The notes: a model not told the origin generated them from the sequence alone. Positions 16,371 to 25,301 are shown, counted from the first letter of the stretch. The stretch is 64,000 nt of DNA from DASQUK01 sp963756425 (GCA_963756425.1 CAVWNW010000007.1:186001-250000), one strand, 5' to 3'. Translations and numbers: made by a program.

Positions 16371-17111
16371 TCACAGCACCCAGCGCGCACCGTGGAGGCG
16401 TTCGTACAGGGGCCGGCACTCGTCGGCCACGGAGGCGGCGTGGCTGTCCAGTTGCGGATCACGGGGCCGGTACTCGGCGAATCCGGTCGATCGCCAGACG
16501 GCGTCGTACCAGTACCGCCCCCACACGCCGTCGGAGTCCCGACGCCCCGGCGGCCACGCGAGCATCCGCGGGGTGAAGTCCAGCCCGACGTGGCGGCACA
16601 CTGCCCGCAGGTAGGACTCGGGATCGAGGAGGAAGTCGCGCGCATCGATCACGGGCGGCGACGTTCCGGCCGCGGCCAGCTCGTCGAAGAGCTGGATCTG
16701 CTGGGGGAGCCCAAGGTCGTCGGCGGTGACGGCGGTACGGGAACGGACGTAGGACGCGACCACCTCCCGCGGGTCGCGAATCAACAAGACGTTCGTGAGG
16801 TCGGTCACCCAGCCCCGGTCGATGCCGGGCAGCAGGTGATGGGCCATGTGCTTCTGGTAGAAGGCCCTGGTCCCGTCGGGCACCGGGCCGAGCAGCGTCG
16901 CCACGACCTTGCGCCAGTCCGTCTCGCCGGCCCCGATCACCTCCGCCCGGCCCGGATGGTCGAGCCCGGTGGCGTTCAGGTAGTGCGCGTACAGCGGTTC
17001 GTCGACGACGATCGTGTCGGGGCGGTTCTCCCACGACCGCATCAGGGCGGTGGAGATGGTGCGGGGACCCGACCAGACCGCCAGCCGCGTCACCGGAGCG
17101 CTCGTGGCCAC
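16371..17111 (-). CDS. sulfotransferase-family protein paired with class IV aminotransferase
   Basis: This 246-residue protein starts LAVWSGPRTISTALMRSWEN, the 5'-phosphosulfate-binding loop of PAPS-dependent sulfotransferases. It continues with VLLIRDPREVVASYVRS, the 3'-phosphate-binding segment. A Trp/Tyr-rich tail follows. Family members bind a nucleotide sulfate or phosphate donor; the acceptor here is unknown. It lies 12 bases downstream of the aminotransferase gene on the same strand. This gene pair, and fusions of it, recur in bacteria, suggesting one pathway acting on an amino-acid-like molecule. That functional link is inference. Confidence 0.8.
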   Translation of the reverse strand: MATSAPVTRLAVWSGPRTISTALMRSWENRPDTIVVDEPLYAHYLNATGLDHPGRAEVIGAGETDWRKVVATLLGPVPDGTRAFYQKHMAHHLLPGIDRGWVTDLTNVLLIRDPREVVASYVRSRTAVTADDLGLPQQIQLFDELAAAGTSPPVIDARDFLLDPESYLRAVCRHVGLDFTPRMLAWPPGRRDSDGVWGRYWYDAVWRSTGFAEYRPRDPQLDSHAASVADECRPLYERLHGARWVL

Positions 17112-17123
17112 CGGTCGCCGCCG

Positions 17124-18059
17124 TCAGTGCGTCGCCTCGGCGACGTCTCGCTCGATGGCGGCTCGGTACTCCGTCAGGAGCCGGTCCATGACCGGCCGGC
17201 GGGTGGCGTCGCCGATCGTGCGACCGTCGACCTCGCGGACCGGCACGATCCCCGCGAACGTGCCGGTGACGAACGCTTCGTCGGCGCCGTACACGTCCGT
17301 CAGGCTGAAGCTGCGCTCGTGGGTCGGGATGCCGGCCGCGCGCGCCAGGCCCAGCACCGTCGCGCGGGTGATGCCACCGAGACAGAAGGCGCCCGATGAC
17401 GTCCAGAGCTCGCCACGGCGGACGACGAAGAAGTGGGTGGAGTTGCACGTGGCGACGAAGCCGTGAGGGTCGAGCATCAGCGCCTCGTCGGCGCCCGCCG
17501 AGTAGGCCTGGATGCAGGCGGTGATGTCGTTGAGCTTGCTGTGGGTGTTCAGCTTGGGATCCAGCACGTCCGGGTAGGGCCGGCGCACGTGCACGGTGAA
17601 CAGGCGGATCCCGCTTTCGAGGATCTCCCGCCTCGGCTGCTTGTACTCGGGGATGATCACGATCGTCGCGGGGCCTACCGTCACCCGCGGGTCCTGGTAC
17701 GGCGTCCGCTTGACGCCTCGGGTCACCATGAGGCGCACGTGGACGCCGTCGGTCATCCCGTTGGCGCGCAGCGTCTCGTAGATCGCCGCTCGTAGGTCGC
17801 TGTGCCCGAGCCCGACGTCGAGCGCGATGGCCTTCGCCCCCTCGTAGAGCCGGTCGAGATGCTGGTCGAGGAACACCGGGTGCCCAGCGTGGACGCGCAG
17901 CCCCTCCCAGATGCCGTCGCCGAGCACGAACCCCGAGTCGAACACCGAGACCACGGCCTCGCCCCTACGCTTGAGGTCCCCGTTCACATAGACGAGCACA
18001 GCGTCATTACGCGGGTCGTCGTCGTACTCGTGCACTCCGTGGACCACCTGATCGGTCAC
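17124..18059 (-). CDS. class IV aminotransferase (branched-chain/D-amino acid type)
   Basis: This 311-residue PLP enzyme of fold type IV has VYVNGDLKRRGEAVVSVFDSGFVLGDGIWEGLR, then KLNTHSKLNDITACIQAYSAG with the PLP Lys in THSKLND, and EALMLDPHGFVATCNSTHFFVV. It would move an amino group between an amino acid and an oxo acid in the cytosol. The start is GTG 18059: an AGGAGG sits 6 bases before it, whereas the longer frame from 18080 would overlap this site. It forms an operon with the sulfotransferase gene. The MFS pump gene diverges 50 bases away. A D-alanine or aminodeoxychorismate substrate cannot be excluded. Confidence 0.87.
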   Translation of the reverse strand: MTDQVVHGVHEYDDDPRNDAVLVYVNGDLKRRGEAVVSVFDSGFVLGDGIWEGLRVHAGHPVFLDQHLDRLYEGAKAIALDVGLGHSDLRAAIYETLRANGMTDGVHVRLMVTRGVKRTPYQDPRVTVGPATIVIIPEYKQPRREILESGIRLFTVHVRRPYPDVLDPKLNTHSKLNDITACIQAYSAGADEALMLDPHGFVATCNSTHFFVVRRGELWTSSGAFCLGGITRATVLGLARAAGIPTHERSFSLTDVYGADEAFVTGTFAGIVPVREVDGRTIGDATRRPVMDRLLTEYRAAIERDVAEATH

Positions 18060-18109
18060 CCGAACCCTCCTCGCCGCCACGCGACCCCTCGGTTGGGGCG
18101 ATTCTGCCC

Positions 18110-19600
18110 GTGACCGAGCAGGGGACGGGACCGGGGGCGCCCGGCGCGGTCGATCCGAGGCGATGGAGGATCTTGGCGGTCACCCAGCTGGCCGGGTTCA
18201 TGAGCCTGCTCGACGTCAGCATCGTCAACGTGGCGCTGCCCTCCATCCAGCAGAGCCTGGACGCAACGTCCGAGATGACCCAATGGGTCGTGTCCGGGTA
18301 CGCGCTGGCGTTCGGGCTGGCGCTGGTGCCCGCTGGTCGGCTGGGTGACACGTTCGGCCGTCGGCCGATGTTCATGATCGCGCTGACGGCGTTCGTGGCG
18401 ACCAGTGCGCTGAGCGGCGCGGCGCCGACGATCGGATTGCTCATCGTCGCCCGGATCCTCCAGGGCGTCGCCGGTGGAACCCTCACGCCGCAGAACTCCG
18501 GGCTGATCCAGGACCTCTTCCAGGGCCCCGAGCGCGGTCGGGCTTTCGGCGTCCTCGGTGCCACCATCGGGTTGTCGACCGCGGTGGGCCCCGTCGTCGG
18601 TGGGCTGATCCTGGCGGCGTTCGGCGAACCGGACGGCTGGCGTTGGGTGTTCTATGTCAACCTTCCGATCGGCGTGGCCGCGCTCATCCTCGCCGCCCGA
18701 CTGGTGCCGCCGCCCCGGCGGGATCGCCGGCGCCATGCCGACCTGGACCTGGTCGGGTCGCTGCTGCTGGGCGGTGGGGTCTTCAGCCTGATGCTGCCTC
18801 TCGTCGAGGCCGATGCCGGGGGCCCCGCGAGCTTGTGGTGGCTGCTGGTGGCGGCCGGCGTGCTACTGGCGGCCTTCGCATGGTGGGAGGTTGCGACGGT
18901 GCATCGGGGACGCCAGCCGCTGCTCGACCCCCGTCTGGGTCGGACCCCCGGCTATGCCGCAGGACTGAGCATCGGGCTCATCTACTTCCTCGGGTTCACG
19001 GGCATCTGGCTGGTGCTGGCCCGCTTCTTCCAGACCGGGCTGGGCTACTCGCCCCTGCGCTCGGGGTTGTCCGTCACCCCGTTCGCGCTGGGCGTGGCGA
19101 CCTCCGCGATCATCGCCGGGCGGCTCGTGCCACGGCTGGGTCGCTGGCTGACCGTGATCGGGCTCACGGCGGTGGTCTTGGGCCTGACCACCGCGGCCTT
19201 GGCGCTCCGCTACGTCGCCGGGGACGCGGCGGCATGGGCCGCGGCGGGTCCGTTCCTGCTGGGTGGCCTCGGCGGTGGCATGGTCACCTCACCAAACATC
19301 ACCCTGTCCCTCGAGTCGGTACCGCTGACGTTGGCGGGCGTGGCGGGAGGGGCACTGCAGACGGCCCAGCGGGTCGGGGGGGCAATCGGCACCGCGGTTC
19401 TCGTGGGCGTCTTCTCCATTGCGCTCACCGGCACAGGCGGCGGCGACTACGCGACCGCGGTGTCGGACACGCTGCTGTGCGCGGCGGGGGTGATGTTGAT
19501 CGCTCTGGCGATCGCGGTTGCCGAGCTGATCCGTCGGCGGTCGCGCGCCGAGCTGACGGTGCCGGTCGTTCGCCCCGAGCACCGGGTCCCCAACGTCTGA
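18110..19600 (+). CDS. DHA2-family MFS drug/proton antiporter
   Basis: This 496-residue, 14-helix exporter is of the EmrB/QacA type. Motif D1 (LDVSIVNVALPSIQ, residues about 33-46), motif A (GRLGDTFGRRP) and motif C-like GATIGLSTAVGPVVGG are all present. It would push drugs or metabolites out of the cell using the proton gradient. It starts at GTG 18110, only 50 bases from the divergent aminotransferase start, so both share a control region. No TetR regulator is adjacent, in contrast to the second DHA2 pump at 49280. The substrate is unknown. Confidence 0.87.
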   Translation: MTEQGTGPGAPGAVDPRRWRILAVTQLAGFMSLLDVSIVNVALPSIQQSLDATSEMTQWVVSGYALAFGLALVPAGRLGDTFGRRPMFMIALTAFVATSALSGAAPTIGLLIVARILQGVAGGTLTPQNSGLIQDLFQGPERGRAFGVLGATIGLSTAVGPVVGGLILAAFGEPDGWRWVFYVNLPIGVAALILAARLVPPPRRDRRRHADLDLVGSLLLGGGVFSLMLPLVEADAGGPASLWWLLVAAGVLLAAFAWWEVATVHRGRQPLLDPRLGRTPGYAAGLSIGLIYFLGFTGIWLVLARFFQTGLGYSPLRSGLSVTPFALGVATSAIIAGRLVPRLGRWLTVIGLTAVVLGLTTAALALRYVAGDAAAWAAAGPFLLGGLGGGMVTSPNITLSLESVPLTLAGVAGGALQTAQRVGGAIGTAVLVGVFSIALTGTGGGDYATAVSDTLLCAAGVMLIALAIAVAELIRRRSRAELTVPVVRPEHRVPNV

Positions 19601-19756
19601 CCGTCGGACACCCGCGCGCGACCGTCGAGTCCCTGCGGCGCGCCGGGCCATCGCCATTCGTGCCACACTCCGATCGGTACGGCGCGGTCGCGCCGGGCGC
19701 GATCGCAAGCGCCGGTGATCGACCGCACCTACTGGGACATCGCCGCAGGAGGCCGC

Positions 19757-20827
19757 ATGCAGCTACCGCTGTTTCCCACGATGCTCGTCGGCAGCTACGC
19801 GCAGCCGGAGTGGCTCATCGATCGAGCGAAGCTCGCGGGTCGGTTCCCGCCCCGGGTGCGAGCACGGGAGCTGTGGCGGGTGGCGGAGCCGTACCTGGAG
19901 GAGGCCCAGGACGATGCGACGCTGCTGGCAATCCGTGAGCAGGAGGATGCCGGCCTCGACGTGATCACCGACGGCGAGATCCGGCGGGAGAGCTACTCCA
20001 ATCGATTCGCCACGGCCCTCGACGGGGTAGACCTCGACAACCCGGGGACGGCCCTCGACCGAAGCGGCCATCCCAATCCGGTGCCGAGGATCGTCGGACC
20101 GATCCGAAGGCGACACCCCGTCGAGGCCGACGACGTGCGCTTCCTGCGCACGTACACGGATCACCCGATCAAGATGACCGTTCCCGGACCGTTCACGATG
20201 ACCCAGCAGGCGCAGAACGACCACTACCCCGACGAGGCGAGCGCCGCCCTGGCATACGCCGCGGCCGTCAACGAGGAGATCCGAGACCTGTTCGACGCGG
20301 GCGCGGACATGGTGCAGATCGACGAGCCGTACCTCCAGGCACGCCCCGAGAAGGCTCGGGAGTACGGGGTAGCGGCACTCGACCGGGCGCTCGACGGGAT
20401 CAGCGGCATGACCGCGGTGCACATCTGCTTCGGCTACGCCGCCATCATCCACGAGCGCCCCTCCGGCTACTCGTTCCTGCCGGAGCTGGCCGCATGCCCG
20501 TGCGATGCGGTCTCCATCGAGACGGCGCAGTCACGGCTCGACTGCTCCGTCCTCGCCGAGCTGCCGGGCAAGAAGATCATCCTCGGCGTCATCGATCTCG
20601 GCGACCACACGGTCGAGGCGCCGGGCGTCGTCGCGGACCGGGTCCGCCGGGCGCTGCCCTACGTGCCGGCCGAGGACATCATCGTGGCTCCGGACTGCGG
20701 CATGAAGTACCTCCCCCGCGAGGCCGCCTTCGGCAAGATGCGCGCGATGGCGGAAGGGGCCCGCATTCTTCGAGAGGCGGCCGGCGCCGGGTCGGTGGCG
20801 GCCGCCTCGGCCACGGGCTCGAGCTAG
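19757..20827 (+). CDS. MetE C-terminal-domain-like methyltransferase
   Basis: This 356-residue protein resembles the catalytic C-terminal half of cobalamin-independent methionine synthase. The zinc ligands are conserved: H222 and C224 in VHICFG, E255 in SIETAQ and C314 in DCGMKYLP. The substrate loop DVITDGEIRRESYSN and MVQIDEPYLQ also fit. Stand-alone proteins of this type transfer methyl groups to thiols or other acceptors and need not use folate polyglutamate. ATG 19757 was chosen because gcaggaggc stands 5 bases before it; the ATG at 19715 lacks such a site. It appears monocistronic. The natural methyl donor and acceptor are unknown. Confidence 0.85.
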   Translation: MQLPLFPTMLVGSYAQPEWLIDRAKLAGRFPPRVRARELWRVAEPYLEEAQDDATLLAIREQEDAGLDVITDGEIRRESYSNRFATALDGVDLDNPGTALDRSGHPNPVPRIVGPIRRRHPVEADDVRFLRTYTDHPIKMTVPGPFTMTQQAQNDHYPDEASAALAYAAAVNEEIRDLFDAGADMVQIDEPYLQARPEKAREYGVAALDRALDGISGMTAVHICFGYAAIIHERPSGYSFLPELAACPCDAVSIETAQSRLDCSVLAELPGKKIILGVIDLGDHTVEAPGVVADRVRRALPYVPAEDIIVAPDCGMKYLPREAAFGKMRAMAEGARILREAAGAGSVAAASATGSS

Positions 20828-21005
20828 TGCCTCGTCAGGTGACGTTCGGCGGGTCACGGCGAGTCAGATTCGTCGATGGCAAGGACGCAGGACGAAGGCA
20901 TAGCCATAGCTACGTCGAGGACGAGGACGCAGCCAGCGGCGAATCTGGCCGGTGTGGCACGTCGCAAACGTTGCCTTACGAGGCACTGGCCGTTTACCGC
21001 GCCCG

Positions 21006-21209
21006 TCACTGCCAGTCGACGCGCACGAGGAGGTGCCACCCGAGCCAGAGCCATGCGGCCAGCAGCGCCAACCGCGCCGCCCGCGACCGCAGGACGATCG
21101 CCAGCGCGTCGCCGAAAGTCGCCGACCCCCGACGCCGGGCCGCGACCTCGAGACCGCCGGCGGACACCACCAGCACCGCGTACCCGAGCAGCGTCACGGA
21201 GCGGCTCAT
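21006..21209 (-). CDS. small two-helix membrane protein (DUF6186-like)
   Basis: This 67-residue protein has two membrane helices: VTLLGYAVLVVSAGGLEVAA near the N-terminus and LALLAAWLWLGWHLLVRV near the C-terminus, with ATFGDALAIVLRSRAAR between them. This pattern matches small actinobacterial DUF6186-type proteins of unknown role. Its ATG overlaps the stop of the gene before it (ATGA), so the two membrane proteins are co-translated. The 178 bases between it and the MetE-like gene carry no recognised feature. Confidence 0.7.
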   Translation of the reverse strand: MSRSVTLLGYAVLVVSAGGLEVAARRRGSATFGDALAIVLRSRAARLALLAAWLWLGWHLLVRVDWQ

Positions 21210-21652
21210 CGTCGGGCGAGCCACCAGGCGGCTGCGATCCACACCAGGAACGCCGCCGCTCGGGCCGGATGGGAATCGAGGAGCTCGTTCGCGAGCGAGC
21301 TGACCGTCGGGTGGTCGGCCCGCGGGTGTTGCAGGTACGCCGCGAGCTGCCACGCACCCGCCACCGCTGCCAGCCCAGCCCAGGGGGCAACCCCGGACAC
21401 GTCGACGTCTCTCGATGACCGTCTCGGCCGTCGCCGCCGTCGGCCGACGGCCATGGCCGCGACGCCGGCGAGGACGACCGCGGCCGTGGCCTGGGCCGAG
21501 AACGGAGCGAGCCCGACGGCCCACCAGGAGTAGGCGACCAGGCCGACCGCCACCGCCACGTGTAGGGCACGGCTGGCATCAGTGGCCCCGGTATGGACGG
21601 GCGACCGACCATCCACGCGGCCTGCGCTTTCGCCGGCTCCGTCGTCGTGCAC
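21206..21652 (-). CDS. hypothetical integral membrane protein
   Basis: This 148-residue protein has about four hydrophobic helices (ALHVAVAVGLVAYSWWAVGL, TAAVVLAGVAAMAVG, WAGLAAVAGAWQLAAYL, AAAFLVWIAAAWWLA). A short Arg-rich loop RRRRRPRRSSR on the inside sets the topology. No family name can be given with certainty; it travels with the DUF6186-like gene through a 4-base overlap. GTG 21652 is used. The next gene starts divergently at 21703, leaving 50 bases for both promoters. Confidence 0.65.
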   Translation of the reverse strand: MHDDGAGESAGRVDGRSPVHTGATDASRALHVAVAVGLVAYSWWAVGLAPFSAQATAAVVLAGVAAMAVGRRRRRPRRSSRDVDVSGVAPWAGLAAVAGAWQLAAYLQHPRADHPTVSSLANELLDSHPARAAAFLVWIAAAWWLARR

Positions 21653-21702
21653 GTCGACCAGTTTCGTCGGCCGCGCGCGTGGCGGGTGGCAAGCTGGTCC
21701 CC

Positions 21703-22239
21703 GTGCGCGTGCTCGCCCTTGGAGCCTCGGATTGCGAGGCCCTGCGCGACGGTTGGCTGGGACAGCCCGTCAACGCCCTGTCGAGCCTTGCCTACGTCGT
21801 GGCCGGCGCGTACGTGCTGTGGCGGGGCGGACCCCGGGTACCTGCGCTGGCACTCGCCGCAGTCGGTGTCGGGAGCGTCCTCTACCACGGCCCGATGACC
21901 CCCGGGGCGGGTCTGGCGCACGATGGGTCGATCGTGGCGTTCGCCGCCACGATCCCGCTGGCGTGGCGTCGCCGCTCGGTGCGTTGGCCGCCGGTCACCG
22001 CAGTCATCGCCGGCGGGGCCGCGATTGCGGTGAACCTGCTCACCAGGACCGGAGCGCCTCTGTGCCGCCCCGAAAGCCTGCTCCAGGGCCACGCGGCCTG
22101 GCACGCACTCACGGCGCTGGCCATCGCCCTGTGGCTCGCTCCGCCGGGAGGCGGCGCGGACACCGAGGACGACGGCGGGGGCGAACGGCGGACGCAACCC
22201 CACGACCCGCCCGCGCCGCTCGTACGATCGCGGTCGTGA
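21703..22239 (+). CDS. CREST-superfamily-like membrane protein (alkaline ceramidase/PAQR relative)
   Basis: This 178-residue membrane protein has the scattered polar signature of CREST hydrolases: Ser in NALSSLAYVVAG, His in SVLYHGPM, Asp in LAHDGSIVAF and HxxxH in GHAAWHALTALAIALW. These residues bind zinc in alkaline ceramidases and PAQR proteins. It may be a membrane amidase or lipid hydrolase; the substrate is unknown. The start is GTG 21703, 50 bases from a divergent gene; no strong Shine-Dalgarno is seen. It overlaps the TfoX-like gene by 4 bases. A second CREST-type protein (hemolysin III) lies at 43685. Confidence 0.6.
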   Translation: MRVLALGASDCEALRDGWLGQPVNALSSLAYVVAGAYVLWRGGPRVPALALAAVGVGSVLYHGPMTPGAGLAHDGSIVAFAATIPLAWRRRSVRWPPVTAVIAGGAAIAVNLLTRTGAPLCRPESLLQGHAAWHALTALAIALWLAPPGGGADTEDDGGGERRTQPHDPPAPLVRSRS

Positions 22240-22571
22240 GCTACGACGAGGACCTTGCGGCTCGCATCCGCGAGCTCGTGCAGGGCGAGGGAGGCCTGAC
22301 CGAGCAGAAGATGTTCGGGGGCATCGCCTTCCTCATCGGGGGCAACATGGCCGTCTCGGCGAGCGGCCAGGGCGGGCTCCTGGTCCGGGTCGATCCCGCC
22401 GCGTGCGACGAGCTGGTGGCGACGACCCCGGCCTGCGTCATGGAGATGCGCGGGCGCCCGATGCGGGGATGGCTGCGCGTTGACACCGAGCACGTCCGCG
22501 CGGAGGGTGAGCTCGGGAGGTGGGTCGCGATGGGAACGGCCTACGCTCATTCGCTCCCAGCGAAGCGGTAG
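22236..22571 (+). CDS. TfoX N-terminal-domain family protein
   Basis: This 111-residue protein matches the TfoX/Sxy N-terminal fold: DEDLAARIRELVQGEGG, then TEQKMFGGIAFLIGGNMAVSA and LLVRVDPAACDEL, ending GRPMRGWLRVD and WVAMGTAYAHSLP. In gammaproteobacteria TfoX controls competence. In actinobacteria the single-domain form has no known role and should not be read as a competence regulator. The GTG start overlaps the previous stop (GTGA), so it is coupled to the CREST-like gene. Confidence 0.85.
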   Translation: MSYDEDLAARIRELVQGEGGLTEQKMFGGIAFLIGGNMAVSASGQGGLLVRVDPAACDELVATTPACVMEMRGRPMRGWLRVDTEHVRAEGELGRWVAMGTAYAHSLPAKR

Positions 22572-22713
22572 CCCTACCCACCGGCGTGCGGGGTCGCGGG
22601 CCACGTCGCGCGGCGGGGCGGCCGCTTCAGCGGGGCCCCAGCACGCCTTCAGGAGGCCTTCAACCCGGCAGGGGACACTGACGCCCGACCGGGCGGGCGA
22701 GGGAGCTTCACCG

Positions 22714-24294
22714 GTGCTTCCCGCGCGCTCGGTCACCGAGTCTGCGACCGTTCAAGCCGGGGGTCGACTAGTCGTACGAGTTCCACCGCCAGTCGGCACG
22801 TCGCCTCCGACCCGACCGCCGTCGACGCGTCGCGGGCGGCTCCTGGTCACCGCGGGCATCGTGGCCACGCTTGGCGCGGCTGCCGGCGTCGTCCTGGGAG
22901 AGCCGTGGCACGGCCCCGTCCTCCTGTCGCTGTCCACGGGCCACGGCATCCATGCCGGCAACCTTGCGGCCATCCCGCTCGTCGCGCTGGCGTTCCTGAT
23001 CGGCCGGCGCCGATCGCCGGTGCTGCGCTCGGTCGGGCAGCCCGTACGCCGGGCCCTGTCGCGGCGATGGGTTGGCCCCGCCGCCGCCGTGGTGCTCGGC
23101 GTCCTGCTCCTACCCGCCGCCATCGTCGATCTTCCCCATCGGGGTTCGATGGTGCCCTCCGGTGGCGGGACGATCGACGGCGGGGTGCTCTTCGTCGCTG
23201 GGCGGTCGGCCAATCCAATCGGGGCCTGGGCATACGTCGCCTTGACCTACGACGGCTCGAGGCTGCGGCTGTTCGTCGACGGCCACCAGGCGGGGAGCCA
23301 GCCCACGAGCGGGACGATCGCGACGGCCCGGAATCCCCTGTGGCTCGGAGGCAACCACCCCTTCGGGGAGTTCTTCGACGGGTTGATCGACGAGGCACGC
23401 GTCTACGACCGTGCCCTGAGCGATGCCGAGATCCGGGCCGACATGGAGAAGCCGGTCGGCAGGGGCGCAGCGGTCCGAGACCGAGCGAACCTCGTGGCCG
23501 GGTCGCGTGCGGCGCCGCTACGCGCCGTCGGGCTGGTCGCGGCGTATGCCTTCGACGAGGGGGCGGGTGTCTCGGTGGGCGACGGTTCCGGCAACGGCAA
23601 CGTGGGCACGGTCACCGGGGCGACCTGGACCCGGGGCCGGTATGGGAGTGCGCTTCGCTTCGACGGCGCCCACGACCTCGTGCGGGTCCCGCCGTCCACC
23701 TCGCTCGATGTCGGATCGGAGCTGACGCTGTCCGCCTGGATTCGGCCCGCGGCATCCCAAGCCGGCTGGCGGACGATCATCTACCGGGAGCGTGACATCT
23801 TCTTCCTCGATGCCGGCAGCGACATCCAGGGTCTCGTCGGGCGGGTCGACGACCTCCTCGCCGCGTCGGTGGTCGCGGCGGCCGCCTGCTTCGCCGTCGT
23901 GATGGCGGCGAGTCGCGGACGCTGGCTCGGCCGGCGACGCGCCGCGTGGCCGGCGGCGGCGGTGATGATCCTCCTCGGCTGCGTGGTGGACGCAGTGGTC
24001 GCCCCGTCCGTCACGTTGTTCGGCCCTGCGCTGCTGGCGGTCTGGTTCGCGGTGTCGGCCGAGGACCGTGCCGAGGCCGCCGTCGGATGGCTCGTCGCCT
24101 GCGCGCTCAGCTTGGTGACCGCGGCGTCCCTGATCGATGTGGTGGGGGTCGGGACCAGGATGCAACGAGACGATGGGGGCCTGGCTCGTTCGGCCGCCCT
24201 CGGCGTGACGCTCGTGGCCATCGGCCTCGTGATGCTGCGCCGCAGCCGGCCGTCATGCCGGAGACGAGCGGCGTGGGCGCCTCCCGCTGGCTGA
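22714..24294 (+). CDS. membrane protein with LamG-like halves in swapped order
   Basis: This 526-residue protein begins with one or more hydrophobic segments (LVTAGIVATLGAAAGVVLG, LAAIPLVALAFLIGRRR, AAAVVLGVLLLPAAIV). Residues about 165-245 are the second half of a LamG jelly roll (WAYVALTYDGSRLRLFVDG, PLWLGGN, DGLIDEARVYDRALSDAEIR). Residues about 275-370 are the first half (GLVAAYAFDEGAGVSVGDGS, GRYGSALRFDGAHDLVRVP, LTLSAWIRPAA). Helices follow (VVAAAACFAVVMAAS and others). LamG domains bind sugars or mediate adhesion outside the cell. Either the domain is circularly permuted or two tandem domains were fused by deletion. The start GTG 22714 follows gaggga. Confidence 0.7.
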   Translation: MLPARSVTESATVQAGGRLVVRVPPPVGTSPPTRPPSTRRGRLLVTAGIVATLGAAAGVVLGEPWHGPVLLSLSTGHGIHAGNLAAIPLVALAFLIGRRRSPVLRSVGQPVRRALSRRWVGPAAAVVLGVLLLPAAIVDLPHRGSMVPSGGGTIDGGVLFVAGRSANPIGAWAYVALTYDGSRLRLFVDGHQAGSQPTSGTIATARNPLWLGGNHPFGEFFDGLIDEARVYDRALSDAEIRADMEKPVGRGAAVRDRANLVAGSRAAPLRAVGLVAAYAFDEGAGVSVGDGSGNGNVGTVTGATWTRGRYGSALRFDGAHDLVRVPPSTSLDVGSELTLSAWIRPAASQAGWRTIIYRERDIFFLDAGSDIQGLVGRVDDLLAASVVAAAACFAVVMAASRGRWLGRRRAAWPAAAVMILLGCVVDAVVAPSVTLFGPALLAVWFAVSAEDRAEAAVGWLVACALSLVTAASLIDVVGVGTRMQRDDGGLARSAALGVTLVAIGLVMLRRSRPSCRRRAAWAPPAG

Positions 24295-24409
24295 CGCCGC
24301 GCCGCTGGGCCCAGCCGAGGCACCACCGATGATTCTTTCCCGCCCGACTCGTCTGCCCGGACAACGGGGGAGCCCTCCCCGCGACGACCGCACCGGCTGA
24401 GGCCCGTCC

Positions 24410-24790
24410 ATGGCACATCCCCGCATGTACCGAGACGACGACCCGTACCTGGGCGACCTGCGGTCGATCTGCCTCGCCCTTCCGGAGACGGCGGAGGTCG
24501 AGGCATGGGGCAGACCGACGTTCCGGGCGGGTAAGAAGATATTCGCCGTGTTCTCGGGCGGCAGCGAGGACCAGTACTCCGTGATCTTCAAACCCGACGC
24601 GGACGAACGTCCGGCATTGGTTGGCGACGCCCGCTTCTACGTGCCCCCGTACTTCGGGCCCGGTGGGTGGTTGGCGCTCGACCTCTCGGCGGCGCCGGTC
24701 GACTGGGCAGAGGTCGCCGAGCTCGTGGAGACGTCATACCGGCAGGTCGCCCTCAAGCGAATGGTGAAAGCGCTGGACGAGCGGGCCTGA
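24410..24790 (+). CDS. MmcQ/YjbR-family protein
   Basis: This 126-residue protein is of the MmcQ/YjbR fold, a small DNA-binding-like family: LRSICLALPETAEVEAWGRPTFRAGKKIFAVF at the start, VIFKPDADERPALVG in the middle and DWAEVAELVETSYRQVALKRM at the end. The function is not established for the family. It is transcribed alone. A paralogue lies at 56410. The upstream 115 bases after the LamG gene carry no feature I recognise. Confidence 0.85.
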   Translation: MAHPRMYRDDDPYLGDLRSICLALPETAEVEAWGRPTFRAGKKIFAVFSGGSEDQYSVIFKPDADERPALVGDARFYVPPYFGPGGWLALDLSAAPVDWAEVAELVETSYRQVALKRMVKALDERA

Positions 24791-24938
24791 ATCCGGCACG
24801 GCGGTGCCCGCCGCCACCGATCGCAGGGTCCCTCGAGCCGCGCGGGCCCACCGGCTGGGGGCGCCGTGGCCTATTGACGCTTGACACCCCAGTCGCCATT
24901 CTTTGAGGGCTTTCGGCGTATTCGGGGGGCGAGGACGG

Positions 24939-25301
24939 GTGCCATCCACAGAGAGCACCTCCGAGGTCCTTGTCCTGCTCCAGCGGGACGAGGCGGTGCC
25001 CGATCATTTCGACCGCCATGGACGGCTCGTCCATAGCGCTTCATCGCGGCTGTTCGTCCTCGACTTGGCACCGGGAGAACGGGCGAGCCATTTGATGGAT
25101 GAACCCGCGGTTCGTTGGGCGGGCGAGAGCCCGCCGGACGATGTCGTCGGGGAGCTCGACGACGCGGAGCGGCTGTTCGTCGACGGCTGGGCACTCCGCC
25201 GACAGGGCAAGCCGGAGCGGCCGGGCGAGGGGCTCGATTGGAACGCCGCGGGTCGGCGGCCGCCGGACGGTCCGATTACGCCCCCGGACGAGACGCGGTA
25301 G
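24939..25301 (+). CDS. hypothetical protein, possible inhibitor/propeptide-like partner of metzincin
   Basis: This 120-residue cytoplasmic-looking protein starts at GTG 24939 after a G-rich stretch. Its middle, RLVHSASSRLFVLDLAPGER, can be lined up with HVLHSYGPRVAVAQVDPTDA in the N-terminal region of the peptidase encoded 28 bases downstream. Both carry an LHS/VHS turn, a hydrophobic strand and an acidic-Pro turn, as in subtilisin-propeptide (I9-like) folds. The tail is Pro/Gly/Arg-rich and disordered. I infer an inhibitor or chaperone-like partner of the peptidase. The similarity is by eye and weak, so hypothetical is the safe call. Confidence 0.5.
   Translation: MPSTESTSEVLVLLQRDEAVPDHFDRHGRLVHSASSRLFVLDLAPGERASHLMDEPAVRWAGESPPDDVVGELDDAERLFVDGWALRRQGKPERPGEGLDWNAAGRRPPDGPITPPDETR

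Noticed and set aside
20854..22203. A 449-residue minus-strand frame covering three small membrane genes
   Set aside because: It is low-complexity Arg/Pro/Gly sequence; the three shorter genes have membrane helices and overlapping stop/start codons.
22236..22571. TfoX-like gene as evidence for natural competence
   Set aside because: Single-domain TfoX_N proteins are widespread outside competence and no com genes are in the window.
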